From JBMOJK01 sp049315825 (GTDB lineage Bacteria > Patescibacteriota > Gracilibacteria > BD1-5 > UBA2023): a DNA stretch of 47,535 bases. The notes below the pieces were generated by a model, which made no database searches, had not been told where the DNA came from, and worked only from the letters and a program-made list of their open reading frames with translations. The stretch is taken from assembly GCA_049315825.1 (NCBI GenBank), contig JBMOJK010000008.1:1-47535 (forward strand), read 5' to 3'. The position numbers were made by a program, and so were the translations under genes. This document shows positions 32,431 through 42,147 of the stretch, in pieces (positions within the stretch are counted from its first letter, which is position 1; each line of letters begins with the position of its first letter).

Positions 32431-33048
32431 ATGAACTACCAAATCAATTCGAAGAATCGGAAACTACGATATCGTTTCCATCAGATCCTCGGAAGCCTCT
32501 CATTCAATTTCATCCATTTGCGGGGAAGTTTGCGATTGGTCCTTTTGGGTGAGGTATTTCTCCTTGTTTCACTCTTTTTCCCGTGGTTCTCGATCGGGAC
32601 GGATATAACTGCTACAGCATTTTCTTCATTCCTTGGGCGAACAGGGTTTATGCTTATGTTCCTCGCGATCGTACTCATGTCGCTCATTCTTTCGAATCGC
32701 ACGAAAGAAATCATGAAAACTCGTGTTGGGATTCATTTCTCTGACCATACGGCGATCATATTTTTTGGGATCACTAAGCTCTTCTTGGTTATTTCTTCGT
32801 TCTCATTCATGAGAAGTATTGTTTACTTCACGAAGGATATCGTATTCTATGATGCTCCTATCTATTCGATCATCGGTGCAATCTTGATCGTGGTTGGTGG
32901 AATAATCGCCTATCGCGAGGTAAAAAGAGAGACCCTATCTACCCTCTATATCGAGAATAATCAAGCAACCGATGCACTCTTTCAAGAATACGAGTCCATC
33001 CTTTCGAAAAGCGCTCCAGAGAAGAAGAATATGACACTTCCTATATAG
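32431..33048 (+). CDS. Membrane protein of unknown function, four helices
   Basis: A 205-aa protein with a basic N terminus (about 1-35), four hydrophobic helices (near 38-55, 65-83, 103-122 and 140-158) and a charged, coiled C-terminal tail. No TGA is used and I recognise no family. A probable promoter precedes it, and TTGACT/TATACA of the next gene begins right after it. Confidence 0.7.
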   Translation: MNYQINSKNRKLRYRFHQILGSLSFNFIHLRGSLRLVLLGEVFLLVSLFFPWFSIGTDITATAFSSFLGRTGFMLMFLAIVLMSLILSNRTKEIMKTRVGIHFSDHTAIIFFGITKLFLVISSFSFMRSIVYFTKDIVFYDAPIYSIIGAILIVVGGIIAYREVKRETLSTLYIENNQATDALFQEYESILSKSAPEKKNMTLPI

Positions 33049-33058
33049 GCCTTTTTTC

Positions 33059-33086
33059 TTGACTTTTAGTTTTTCCGCCCTATACA
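33059..33086 (+). promoter_or_regulatory. Promoter of the sigma-like regulator
   Basis: TTGACT (33059-33064) and TATACA (33081-33086) are separated by 16 nt and lie 33 nt before the ATG at 33120. Confidence 0.6.
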
Positions 33087-33119
33087 TTAGGATATTGATA
33101 TTTTATTTTACACCCTTCC

Positions 33120-34166
33120 ATGGCCATGCTCCACAGTGAAGTACAACAAGGGTTTGTTGCAGTCCTCGGTGGACTCACAGAAAAAGAACAGTCTGTGATT
33201 AAGCGACGCATTGGATTCGATAGCAATGTGCGCGAAACGCTCCAGGCTATCGGTGATGACAATGGAATTACTCGTGAGCGTGTACGTCAGATCGAAGATG
33301 TTGCGATCCGAAAGATCGGCCGAATTGTAAAATCTTCTAATCTTCTCGCGCTCCAGGCTTCAGGTGAAAAGATCCTTGCGTTCCACGGTGGTCTGCTTAC
33401 GAAGGACAAGCTTCTCTCGGCAGTGATTCAGGATGTAGGCATTAGCGGTCCAGTAAACGAAGGAATCATCGAAACCATCCTCCAGTCAGATTTCAATATT
33501 CAGAAATCAAAACCACAGCTCGGAACACACACGTATTTCACGCTTCCAGAGGTGAACAAGAAGGTGATCGGAGAAATCCACAAGGAAGCACTCAAGATCC
33601 TCAAGAAGCGTGGTGATATCATCGAGAACACCGTTCTTCATGAGATGATCAAGATCAATCTCTTCGCACAGTTCGGGAAGGTTGACACGGTACTCATCGA
33701 CTCTGCACTTGATATCTTCATGGATATCGTAAAGGGAGAAGAGAAATTCATCGGACTTGAAAAGTGGAAAATCCTCAATCCTTCAACTCTCAAGGATAAG
33801 GCGATCTACATCCTCAAGAAGAATAAAGAAGCAATGCACTTCGTGGATATCACCAATGCAATCGCTGATCACTTCAAAGAATCAGTGAAGGTAGCTACCA
33901 TCCACAACGAACTCATCCGAAACAATGAATTCGTTCTCATCGGTCGCGGAATCTACGTTCTTAAAGAATGGGGATACCGACCAGGAACAGTTCTCGACGT
34001 TATCCTCGATATCTTCCAGAAGGCAAAAACTGCTCTCTCAACCGAAGACATCGTAGCTCGTGTTCTCAAGGTACGACAGGTAAAAACCAGTACCATCTAC
34101 ATGAATCTCCAGAACCGTCAATATATCGAACGAGTCGGACGTAACATGTACCAAGTAAAACAATAA
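33120..34166 (+). CDS. Sigma-70 region-4-like / HARE-HTH DNA-binding protein
   Basis: The 348-aa protein opens with a sigma-70 region 4-type helix-turn-helix: LTEKEQSVIKRRIG, then TLQAIGDDNGITRERVRQIE, the recognition-helix pattern seen in sigma factors at the -35 element. It lacks regions 2 and 3, so it is not a complete sigma factor. Residues about 225-295 (LKDKAIYILKKNKEAMHFVDI) resemble a HARE-HTH winged-helix domain as in the RNA polymerase delta subunit, and a similar winged-helix pattern follows near residues 300-345. No TGA is used. It may be an RNA-polymerase-associated regulator. ATG 33126 is an alternative start. A terminator-like hairpin follows at 34169. Confidence 0.75.
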   Translation: MAMLHSEVQQGFVAVLGGLTEKEQSVIKRRIGFDSNVRETLQAIGDDNGITRERVRQIEDVAIRKIGRIVKSSNLLALQASGEKILAFHGGLLTKDKLLSAVIQDVGISGPVNEGIIETILQSDFNIQKSKPQLGTHTYFTLPEVNKKVIGEIHKEALKILKKRGDIIENTVLHEMIKINLFAQFGKVDTVLIDSALDIFMDIVKGEEKFIGLEKWKILNPSTLKDKAIYILKKNKEAMHFVDITNAIADHFKESVKVATIHNELIRNNEFVLIGRGIYVLKEWGYRPGTVLDVILDIFQKAKTALSTEDIVARVLKVRQVKTSTIYMNLQNRQYIERVGRNMYQVKQ

Positions 34167-34168
34167 AA

Positions 34169-34210
34169 TCATCCTCCGAAGCTCATGAAAGCAGAGGGGG
34201 ATTTTTATTT
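34169..34210 (+). terminator. Terminator-like hairpin after the sigma-like gene
   Basis: ATCCTCC and GGGGGAT pair (one G·T) around an 18-nt partly structured loop containing AGCTCATGAAAGC, followed by a T-rich run. Its sequence resembles the hairpin at 40161-40198. Confidence 0.65.
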
Positions 34211-34286
34211 CAAATCTCAAATGATTCTTAAAATATACATGAGCTTTTTAAGATCGGTTTTCATCACATAGAAACAAGGGTATCAT

Positions 34287-34973
34287 ATGCGTATGAAATT
34301 ATTACTTGTAGAAGATCACCCGAAGCTTCGGGCAAATATCGTCCAATACCTTTCTCCGAAAGGGATTTTGGTACATGAAGCAGTAACCGGGGTGGATGCA
34401 CTTCGGGATATTTTACGTGGAGGTTATGATCTCATTGTTCTGGATCTTGGACTTCCGTTACTTGATGGAAAAAGTGTCGTTCGTGAAATGCGCAAGAGTA
34501 ATAACCATACTCCAGTTCTGGTTCTCACATCAAGCAATCTCCTCGAAGACAAGATCGAACTTCTTGAATTGGGTGCGGATGACTATCTCACGAAACCGTT
34601 TGCTCTTGAGGAGCTCTATGCCCGTATTCGAGCGGTTACTCGACGATCGGATACTCCGATCATTTCACGTAAACACGTGCTTGGAGATATCGAGATCGAC
34701 TTCGATCGAGCGTATATCACTCGTGGTGGGAAGAAGGTGATTCTCGTAAACAAAGAACTTCAGATTCTCGAATTCCTTATTAAACGCAAGGGGGTGATTG
34801 CTTCCAAGGCGGAACTTATTGAGAGTATCTGGGGATGTACGGATGCAGAACTTTTCTCGCAGTCCACGACCCTTGAGGCTCATATTTCGAGTATTCGCAA
34901 AAAGCTTGCGAAAGACATTATAACCACCCATCGCGGTATCTGATATGCCATTGGAAGATCGAGCGGAGCATAG
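34287..34973 (+). CDS. OmpR/PhoB-family response regulator
   Basis: The 228-aa regulator has a receiver domain (LLLVEDHPKLR, phosphoacceptor Asp53 in LIVLDLGLPLLDG, Lys in YLTKPFALEE) and a C-terminal winged-helix DNA-binding domain (LILVNKELQILEFLIKR, WGCTDAEL, EAHISSIRKKL). The last motif is HRGIGYAIG, where the second Gly is TGA (34941-34943). OmpR-family proteins have Gly-Tyr here, so this position is strong evidence for UGA as Gly. The frame ends at TAG 34971-34973, overlapping the kinase start by 29 nt. It probably controls the exporter genes downstream. ATG 34293 is an alternative start. Confidence 0.95.
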
Positions 34974-36144
34974 ACTCGCCCTCAAGATATCAGCGTCCAT
35001 CCTCGCAATATTAGTCGCAGTAGCCTGCGCAATATTCGGGGCTTTTTACGTACTCAAGAATCAAAGTGACCAAGCTGTACTCGAAGAATGGCTGGATTTT
35101 GTGCTCAATGATCCAGTACGGTCTGCTCTTCTGGTCCGTGGAAAGGCAGATGAGATAGATGCATTCTATTCTCGTGTTCAGCGAATTCCACCTCAATTTC
35201 GTAATCTTGTGATCCATTTTGATGGTGGAAATTATCACATCTATGGACCATTGGCATTGGCAGAGACTTCAGAACTTGCACTGGAAAATGATGCAACAGC
35301 CAAGACCCTATTTGATCGAGAGATCGGAGAGAGAAAATTTGTTTTCTTTGGTAAAAAGCTGACAGATCGCACGATCTATGTGTATGCATCTCAGGATGGA
35401 GAATTGGGTCACTTTTCGAAAGCAATCGCAGCTCTGGCTCTTGCGATCCTGTTCTTTGCGATCGCGCTGTATTTTGTAGCACGCAAGATTGCGCAGAGAT
35501 CATTTGCGCCGATGAAGGAAAGTCTTGAGATGATGGGGCTTTACAACCGCAATATTGCCCACGAACTGAGAACTCCACTCGCTGTTATGCGATCTGATCT
35601 GGAACTTGTCCAGGCTGAGCATCCATCGGATCATATTTTGTCGGCACTCGAAGAAACAACCAATATGGAAACCATTATCCACGGACTGCTTTTCCTTGCG
35701 GAGAATCGATCGACTGGAAAGCACGAGTCTGTCTCTCTGCAGGAAATCATTCGTCGTAAAGAAGAATCTCTCGAAAAAAAATATCCAGAAAAACTCCTCA
35801 AAACATATCTGAAAGCAAAGACGAGATTCGATGGGAATCCAGAGCTCATTTCTATATTGGTAGGCATACTTTTAGATAATGCATTTGCACACTCGACCGA
35901 GAAATCAACGATCGTGGTGCGAGAGATTACCGGAGGATTCCAGGTAGAAAATCCTACGCAACAACAGATTCCAGAATCCGTCCTCCAGCACATATTTGAA
36001 CCATTTATCAAATATAACAGTTCTGGATCTGGCTTGGGACTCTCTATGGCTCGCAAAATCACTGAAATCCATAACTGGAAGCTCTCACTCGTTCAGGAAG
36101 ATTCGAAGATGATCGCACGTGTCCAAATTACCCAAACTCTGTAA
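34945..36144 (+). CDS. Sensor histidine kinase
   Basis: The 399-aa kinase has two membrane helices (about 14-36 and 158-180) enclosing an extracytoplasmic sensor of about 120 residues, then a dimerisation domain with the phosphorylated His206 in NRNIAHELRTPL. The HATPase domain has an N box (LLDNAFAHS), a short FEPF element and a G box (GSGLGLSMARKI). It overlaps the response-regulator gene by 29 nt and is followed 8 nt later by the exporter adaptor, so all five genes form one operon. No TGA is used. The signal sensed is unknown. Confidence 0.94.
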   Translation: MPLEDRAEHRLALKISASILAILVAVACAIFGAFYVLKNQSDQAVLEEWLDFVLNDPVRSALLVRGKADEIDAFYSRVQRIPPQFRNLVIHFDGGNYHIYGPLALAETSELALENDATAKTLFDREIGERKFVFFGKKLTDRTIYVYASQDGELGHFSKAIAALALAILFFAIALYFVARKIAQRSFAPMKESLEMMGLYNRNIAHELRTPLAVMRSDLELVQAEHPSDHILSALEETTNMETIIHGLLFLAENRSTGKHESVSLQEIIRRKEESLEKKYPEKLLKTYLKAKTRFDGNPELISILVGILLDNAFAHSTEKSTIVVREITGGFQVENPTQQQIPESVLQHIFEPFIKYNSSGSGLGLSMARKITEIHNWKLSLVQEDSKMIARVQITQTL

Positions 36145-36152
36145 CCTCTCCT

Positions 36153-38252
36153 ATGAAAATTTCGAAAAAGAAGATCGCGCTCGTATTGGGTGTTGTAGCC
36201 ATCGGTGGATACGTTGGATGGAAAATGCTCAGTCCAGCTACCGCAGCTCCGATTGATTTCAAGGATGTTGTGGCGGTTTCAACTGGGGCGATCGAAAGTC
36301 GTATCGACCTCGTTGCAAAGGTAGCCCTCACAGGAAAAGAAACCCTTACTTTTCGAGAAACCGGGAAAATTACTGCGCTCAATGTTGTCGAAGGACAAAA
36401 GGTGAAATCAGGTTTTGTTCTCGCATCGCTTGATACATCAAATCTCGATCGGGATATAGCTTCACAGCGGATCAATCTTGATAATTCGCGTATTGCTCTC
36501 AAAAAACTCTACGAAGCAAGTGGTCAGCTCGAGCTTCTCAAGGCAAAAAATACCCTCGAACAATCCAAACGTAATCTGCAAACTGCCCAGCTAGATCTCG
36601 ACAGCCTCGGACGTGAGAAGACGCAGGTACTCACCGATGCACAGTCTGCTATCGCCGAATCAACCAAGAATATTGATGCAAGCAACCAAAAACTTGCAAG
36701 TATGCAGCTCGATCTTGAGTATGTAAAACGCAACGAAGAAGAAACCATCGCACAAACGAAGGCGGAGTGAGATTCGAGGCTCAAAACTACTCGCAACAAC
36801 GCGATTTCTCTCGTGAAGGACATCCGAGACGCGATGGTAACTTACAAGAAAATACTTCTCGTAGACGATCCGAATAACCCGATCCTGGTCCAGCTTGGAA
36901 ATACACAGCTCCGATCAGAAGCGAATTTTGGATATATCGACATCCAGGACTCGATCACAAAACTCGATAGTGCATCAACTGCGTTCAATCCTGCAGTTGC
37001 GAGCATAAGTGATGCAAATACACTCGCAAATCTCACCGAAGACGTCACAAAAAAACTCACAGACTTCAATACAGTCATGAAACAACTGATCGAAGCCTCA
37101 ACAGTTGGTGGTCAGCTCAGTTCAACACTTCTCGACAGCTATCGCTCCAGTATCTCCAGCTTTAATTCGAAGTTTTCAAGCTGGGTAACAAACGTGGATT
37201 CTAACATTCGTGACCTCGCAACGGGTACAGCAGTGAGCACGATCGAACTATCTACTAAAAGTTCGGTTGCATCCAAGGAAGCAGCACTCACCAGTGCACA
37301 ACTCGATCTTCTCAAGCTCAAGAATTCTCTCGAAAAACAGAAAAACGATCTCGCAAAAACGAGTCTTGATTATGATGCAAAAATCATCAGTAAAAAGCTT
37401 GAAATCGCCTCTACACAAGATGCAATCCAAGCAAATCAGGCAACCTATGACGAGCTCGTTGCGGGGCCAAAATCCACCGAGATTGCTCAAAAAGAAAATG
37501 ACATCAAAAGCTCAGAGCTCAGTATCGCGAAGCTTGAAGCCACGCGTGAAAACTATCGTCTGATCGCACCAATCGATGGAGTAGTGAGTGCAGTTGCTAT
37601 CAAAAAGGGTGAACAGTCTACTTCTTCGGGTGGGATCACGGTAGAAAACCGCGATATCATACAACTCACAGCACTCGTCGATCAAACGCAGGCGGTCAAA
37701 ATCCAGATCGGAATGCCCGTAAAGGTAACATTTGACTCGTACCGAACCAAGACATTCGATGCAAAGGTTTCATTCGTAGAGTCGGTTGCGACGGAGGCAT
37801 CAGGAGTAGTGAGTTATACTGTGAAATTCATCCTCATAAAGCCCGAATGAGTCGAGCTCTACGATGCCATGACAGCTTCGGCGCGTATCATCACGGATCG
37901 CATGGACAATGTTACGGTCGTGCCTCTGAGTGCGGTTCAAGACGGGAAAAATGGTAAATTCGTCCAGGTGTTCTCAAGTGGCTCACTGCGTACTCAGGTT
38001 GTAAAAGTTGGGAAGTCTGATGCGGATAAAATAGAAATCACGGAAGGTCTTACACCGGGACAACGCATCGTGATCCGGCCTTATGCTGCGACAAGTGGTG
38101 CAGCAAGTGGTGGATTTAATCTTGGAAATCTCTTCGGATGACAGCGATGAGCGGGAGGCGGACAGCGTGGTGGTGGAGGTGCTCCAGCAGGCGGAGGAGC
38201 AGCCCCTGCAGGCGCTGCTGCTGGCGGAGGTTGAGCAAGAACCGGAGGATAA
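36153..38252 (+). CDS. MacA/HlyD-family membrane fusion (adaptor) protein, unusually long
   Basis: The 699-aa protein has an N-terminal membrane helix (about 8-25), a barrel-sandwich half (LNVVEGQKVKSGFVLASLD), a very long coiled-coil hairpin (about 95-440, rich in Leu/Lys/Gln/Asp), the second barrel half (IAPIDGVVSAVAIKKGEQS) and a beta-barrel domain. Typical MacA is about 370 aa, so the coiled coil is roughly doubled. The end (about 660-699) is a Gly/Ala/Arg tail (GGQRGAGGGQRGGGGAP…). Five TGA-Gly codons occur, three of them in or at the start of that tail. It links the MacB-type ATPase and permease encoded next and should sit outside the inner membrane. Confidence 0.88.
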
Positions 38253-38268
38253 TCTCTCATTCAAACAC

Positions 38269-38943
38269 ATGAACAACGCGATGATAGAACTCACCGATAT
38301 CAAAAAATCCTACAATGTTGCAGGAGAAGAACTTTTCGTGCTTACGGGGCTTTCGCTCTCGATCAAAGAAGGGGATTTTGTCGCGATCATGTGACCATCG
38401 GGTTCCGGAAAATCGACGCTCATGAACATCATCGGACTCCTCGATACAGCCAGCACTGGGAAATATCTCCTCGGAGGAGTCGATGTTGCAACCCTCGACG
38501 ATGAAGCACTCACGAGGTTTCGCGGGGAGTCTGTAGGGTTTGTGTTTCAGGGATACAATCTTATCCCGCGAGTTCGTGCGATCGATCAGGTAGCACTTCC
38601 TTTGTCGTACAAGGGAGTGAAACGCTCCGAGCGTCATGTACTTGCCCGTGCTGCACTCGAACGAGTCGGTCTCGGACATAAAACTGAATCCTTTCCCAAT
38701 CAGCTCTCAGGAGGACAGCAACAGCGAGTTTCGATTGCGCGCGCTCTTGTGACTTCGCCCAAGCTTATCCTCGCGGATGAGCCGACGGGAGCGCTTGATA
38801 CTAAAACTGGAGAAGAGGTAATGGAGCTCTTTGAGCGGCTCAATAAAGAGGGTATCACCATCGTACTCATCACCCACGAAGAAGAAGTGGCTAAAAGTGC
38901 ATCCCGCATCATACGTATCCGTGACGGTAACATTTCTGAATAA
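38269..38943 (+). CDS. MacB/LolD-type ABC transporter ATPase
   Basis: The 224-aa nucleotide-binding subunit contains Walker A IMGPSGSGKSTLMNIIG, the signature LSGGQQQRVSIARAL, Walker B LILADEPTGALD and the H-loop VLITHEEE. The first glycine of Walker A is encoded by TGA (38392-38394), so the ATP-binding site can form only with UGA as Gly. It starts 16 nt after the adaptor stop and overlaps the permease by one base (TAATG). Together they make an exporter of the MacB family, for macrolide-like compounds, peptides or lipoproteins. Confidence 0.95.
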
Positions 38944-40160
38944 TGACCCTCCTCGAACATATCAGCAACGCATTTCGGACATTTACCTCGAATAAACTTC
39001 GGGCGGGTCTTTCGAGTCTCGGGATTATCATCGGAGTGTATTCGGTAGTAGTGCTTCTGGCGATCGGGCAAGGTGCACAAAATAGCATCCTTTCCAATGT
39101 TCAGTCGCTCGGGTCGAATCTCCTCACACTCACTCCAGGAGGATCTAGACAGTCGGATGTACGAAGTAAGACTGCTGGAAAATCACGAACAGATATCCTC
39201 ACAGCATCCGTAGTTGAACGCATCAGACAGGTTCCGGGGGTGGTCGATGTATCACCTGAAATGTCGACTCGAAAGCAGATCATCAATGCTGACAAAAATC
39301 TCTCAGTTACGATCTACGGTGTAGAACCTATTTACGCAAAAGTGCGAAATACCGAACTCGCATCTGGGGTATTTTTTACGGATGATCAGGTAAAAAATAA
39401 CGAAGCAGTTACTATTCTGGGATCGGCTACGGCTACCACACTTTTTGGTTCTGGGGCCGATCCGCTCGGCTCTACAGTGCGTATTGGTGGGTCACTCTTT
39501 CGAGTCATCGGAGTCACAAAATCCAAGTGACAGCAGTCCTTCGGAAATGCCGATGAGACCGCATATATACCGGTTTCTACCGTGCAGGATCAGTTACTCG
39601 GCACGAATTATTATTCTACCGTTGCGATCACGACTGCGACGACCGAGGATCTGACTCCAACCAAGGAGCGATTGCAGCGCATGCTCGATGGATACTTCTC
39701 GATCACCAATGAGAACGAACGACCCTATACCGTCAATAACCAAGCTGATCTGATCTCAACAGTAAGTCAGATCACGGGCGCTCTCACGCTCTTCCTCGGG
39801 GCGATTGCTGTGATCTCGCTCGTTGTTGGAGGGATTGGGGTGATGAATATCATGCTCGTCTCGATCACTGAACGAACCCGTGAGATCGGTATACGTAAAG
39901 CGATCGGCGCACAAAAGGGTGATATCGTTCTGCAGTTTCTGACAGAATCACTTCTGCTGTGTATTATCGGGTGATTGATCGCGATAGGGCTTTCGTATCT
40001 CACGATTTTTGCGATATCCTCGCTCATCCAGTGAGTGATTACACTCTCAACATTGGCTCTTGCATTTGGATTTTCGTGTTTTGTAGGGATCGGATTCGGG
40101 ATATACCCAGCGTACAAGGCAGCAAGCTTGAAGCCGATTGATGCTCTCAGGTTTGAATAA
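38943..40160 (+). CDS. MacB-family ABC transporter permease
   Basis: The 405-aa permease has a first membrane helix (about 18-42, GLSSLGIIIGVYSVVVLLAIG), a large periplasmic-type MacB core domain (about 45-270) and three C-terminal helices; GGIGVMNIMLVSITERTREIGIRKAIGA is the family's FtsX-like signature (key parts: GVMNIMLV and TREIGIRKA). Three TGA-Gly codons are used (39528, 39972, 40032). ATPase and permease are separate here, unlike E. coli MacB, where they are fused. A bidirectional terminator follows directly. Confidence 0.94.
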
Positions 40161-40198
40161 AAATCCTCCAAAACTCTCGTAAGAGCAGAGGAGGATTT
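40161..40198. terminator. Bidirectional terminator between convergent genes
   Basis: AAATCCTC and GAGGATTT form an outer stem, and CTCT/AGAG around CGTA an inner one. It starts right after the permease stop and lies 4 nt from the end of the opposite gene, so it can serve both. Confidence 0.75.
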
Positions 40199-40201
40199 AA
40201 A

Positions 40202-40417
40202 TTATTTGCAGCGTCCGTAGTCGAGACAGCTGTAGTTATCGAGCTTGGTTGAATTCTTAGGAGTTCGATAGTAGGGTTTTACGTAGGTACCGTTTGATCG
40301 GTGGTAGCCATTTACGTAGACATCCGTAGATTTGGTTCGAGTAGAACGTGCTTCTGCAAATGACATCGAAGAAGCGAAAAGAAGTGTTCCTAAAAGGACG
40401 GATATGAGTTTTTTCAT
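40202..40417 (-). CDS. Small secreted protein with YHRSNGTYVKPYYRT motif
   Basis: A 71-aa protein with a signal peptide (MKKLISVLLGTLLFASSMSFAEA) and a short basic/Tyr-rich mature part: VNGYHRSNGTYVKPYYRT is a motif I have seen in small secreted bacterial proteins of unknown role. Two Cys (SCLDYGRC) end the protein. No TGA is used. It stands alone, convergent with the exporter operon. Confidence 0.7.
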   Translation of the reverse strand: MKKLISVLLGTLLFASSMSFAEARSTRTKSTDVYVNGYHRSNGTYVKPYYRTPKNSTKLDNYSCLDYGRCK

Positions 40418-40499
40418 GGTTGCGCTATGAAATACTCAATCACTCTAAGATCAATTCGACTAAATTCAAAGAATAATTTCTTCGAAAGCTCGTGTTATC

Positions 40500-42008
40500 T
40501 TATTTCTCCCCGCGATACGACAGTGCTTCGGCTACATGGGCAAGAGTGATCTCTTCAGCGTCTTCGAGGTCTGCGATCGTGCGGGCGACTCGGATGAGAC
40601 GATAGTAGCTGCGCATCGAAAGTGAGAGTCGATTGACAGCATCTTTGAGCATCTTCATGCCATCCGGACGAATGTAGCAGAGTTTTTCTACTTCTTTGGG
40701 TGTAATTTCGCTGTTACATTCCTTTGCGAGACCGAGGAAACGCTTTCGAGCGCGTACGCGTGCTTTTTCGACGCGTGCTCGAAGCTCTTCGGTGGTCGCG
40801 AGCGGACGATTATTGTCGATTTCTTCTACTTTGATACGCGGTACATTCACGAAGAGATCGATGCGGTCGAGGATGGGGCCGGAGAGCTTGGTTCGATATT
40901 TCTCGATGTCACGCTCACTACAGCTACAGGCTTTATCTGGATCGCCGAGATATCCACACGGGCATGGATTCATCGCTCCAACCAAGAGAAATTTAGCAGG
41001 ATAGGTGAAACTCGCATGAACACGGGTCACCGTGATTGTTCCATCTTCGAGAGGCTGGCGAAGCATCTCGATCAGATGCGAATCAAACTCGAGAAATTCA
41101 TCCAAAAATAATACCCCGCGGTGAGCCAAACTCACTTCACCCGGACGAGATTTCGCGCCTCCACCGATGATACTGATCGCACTGGCAGTATGGTGGATCT
41201 TGCGGAATGGGCGGTTCTCGATGAGTGGGGTTTTGCGATCGAGGAGCCCCGCAACCGAATAAATCTTCGAAACATCGAGTACTTCGTCGAAGCTCATGTC
41301 TGGGAGGATTCCTTCGAGAGCTTTCGCGAGCATTGTCTTTCCAGATCCCGGAGGTCCATCGAGGAGGATGTTGTGTCCACCGGCTGCTGCGATGAGAAGT
41401 GCTCGTTTGGCACGATCCTGGCCTTTGATCGATGAGAAATCAACTTCGGGTTTGTTTCGTTCTTTAGGAACTCGCGGAGCAGGTATGATGAGATCGCCCG
41501 TTTTTTCGACGTAAGCCACTACTTCGTTGAGACTGTTTGCTCAGAGGATATTGATCCCCGTGACGAGCGAGGCTTCGTCGAGATTCCCTGCAGGGATGAC
41601 AACGCATTCTGCGCCGTGCGATTTTGCAAACAAGATCGCTGGGAGTACGCCTGTGATCTCTCGGATTTTCCCATCAAGGGCGAGTTCCCCGAGGAAATAG
41701 GTCTTACTGAGGTTTCGTTCACTCGTGATGCCATCGCCCAGGAGGATTCCGAGTGCGATTGGCAGATCAAAAGACGGACCTGATTTGCGAGTGTCCGCAG
41801 GGGCGAGATTGACGGTGATGCGCTTAGAGGGGAATGCGTGGCCAGAGTTCTTGATCGCACTACGAACGCGTTCGCGGCTTTCTTGAACGGCCGCATCGCC
41901 GAGTCCGACAATAGAAAATGCGGGGATACCTGTTGCGATATCTACTTCTACATCCACCCGTTGTCCGGAGAGTCCACTGATTGCTATCGATCCGATGAGT
42001 TGCATCAT
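40500..42008 (-). CDS. comM: ComM/YifB-family Mg-chelatase-like AAA+ ATPase
   Basis: The 502-aa protein matches ComM, a helicase that promotes branch migration during natural transformation, in length and layout. The N-terminal Lon-protease-like domain (IPAFSIVGLGDAAVQESRERV, PADTRKSGPSFDLPIALG) is followed by the AAA+ part with Walker A LLDGPPGSGKTMLAKAL, Walker B GVLFLDEFLEF and the Cys cluster NPCPCGYLGDP…CSCS. A TGA at 41541-41543 encodes the Gly of NILGANSLNEVV; without it two fragments result. I start at ATG 42006-42008 rather than 42059 because MMQLIGSIAISG is the family's usual N terminus. With ComF and the pseudopilins it points to competence. Confidence 0.94.
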
Positions 42009-42064
42009 GCGCACAATAAAAAATGATAAATGCGCGCTATTGAAAATGAGCATACACACGATTT

Positions 42065-42126
42065 ACACTCTGTAAAGCCAAAACAGAGTGTGCAAATTTG
42101 CCGTGTAGCCCGCTTCGTGATAGCAT
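42065..42126 (+). promoter_or_regulatory. Inverted repeat and promoter in the divergent comM / ATPase region
   Basis: ACACTCTG (42065-42072) and CAGAGTGT (42084-42091) are perfect complements around 11 nt, with partial extension into ATTT/AAAT. Next come TTGCCG (42098-42103) and TAGCAT (42121-42126) spaced by 17 nt, a fair promoter for the gene at 42148. The repeat is placed to act as an operator for either gene. Confidence 0.45.
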
Positions 42127-42147
42127 AAAGAAAAAGTAACTACTCAT

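Noticed and set aside
42009..42059. 17-residue N-terminal extension of ComM
   Set aside because: ComM proteins start close to the MMQLIGSIAISG segment; the extension is not family-like.
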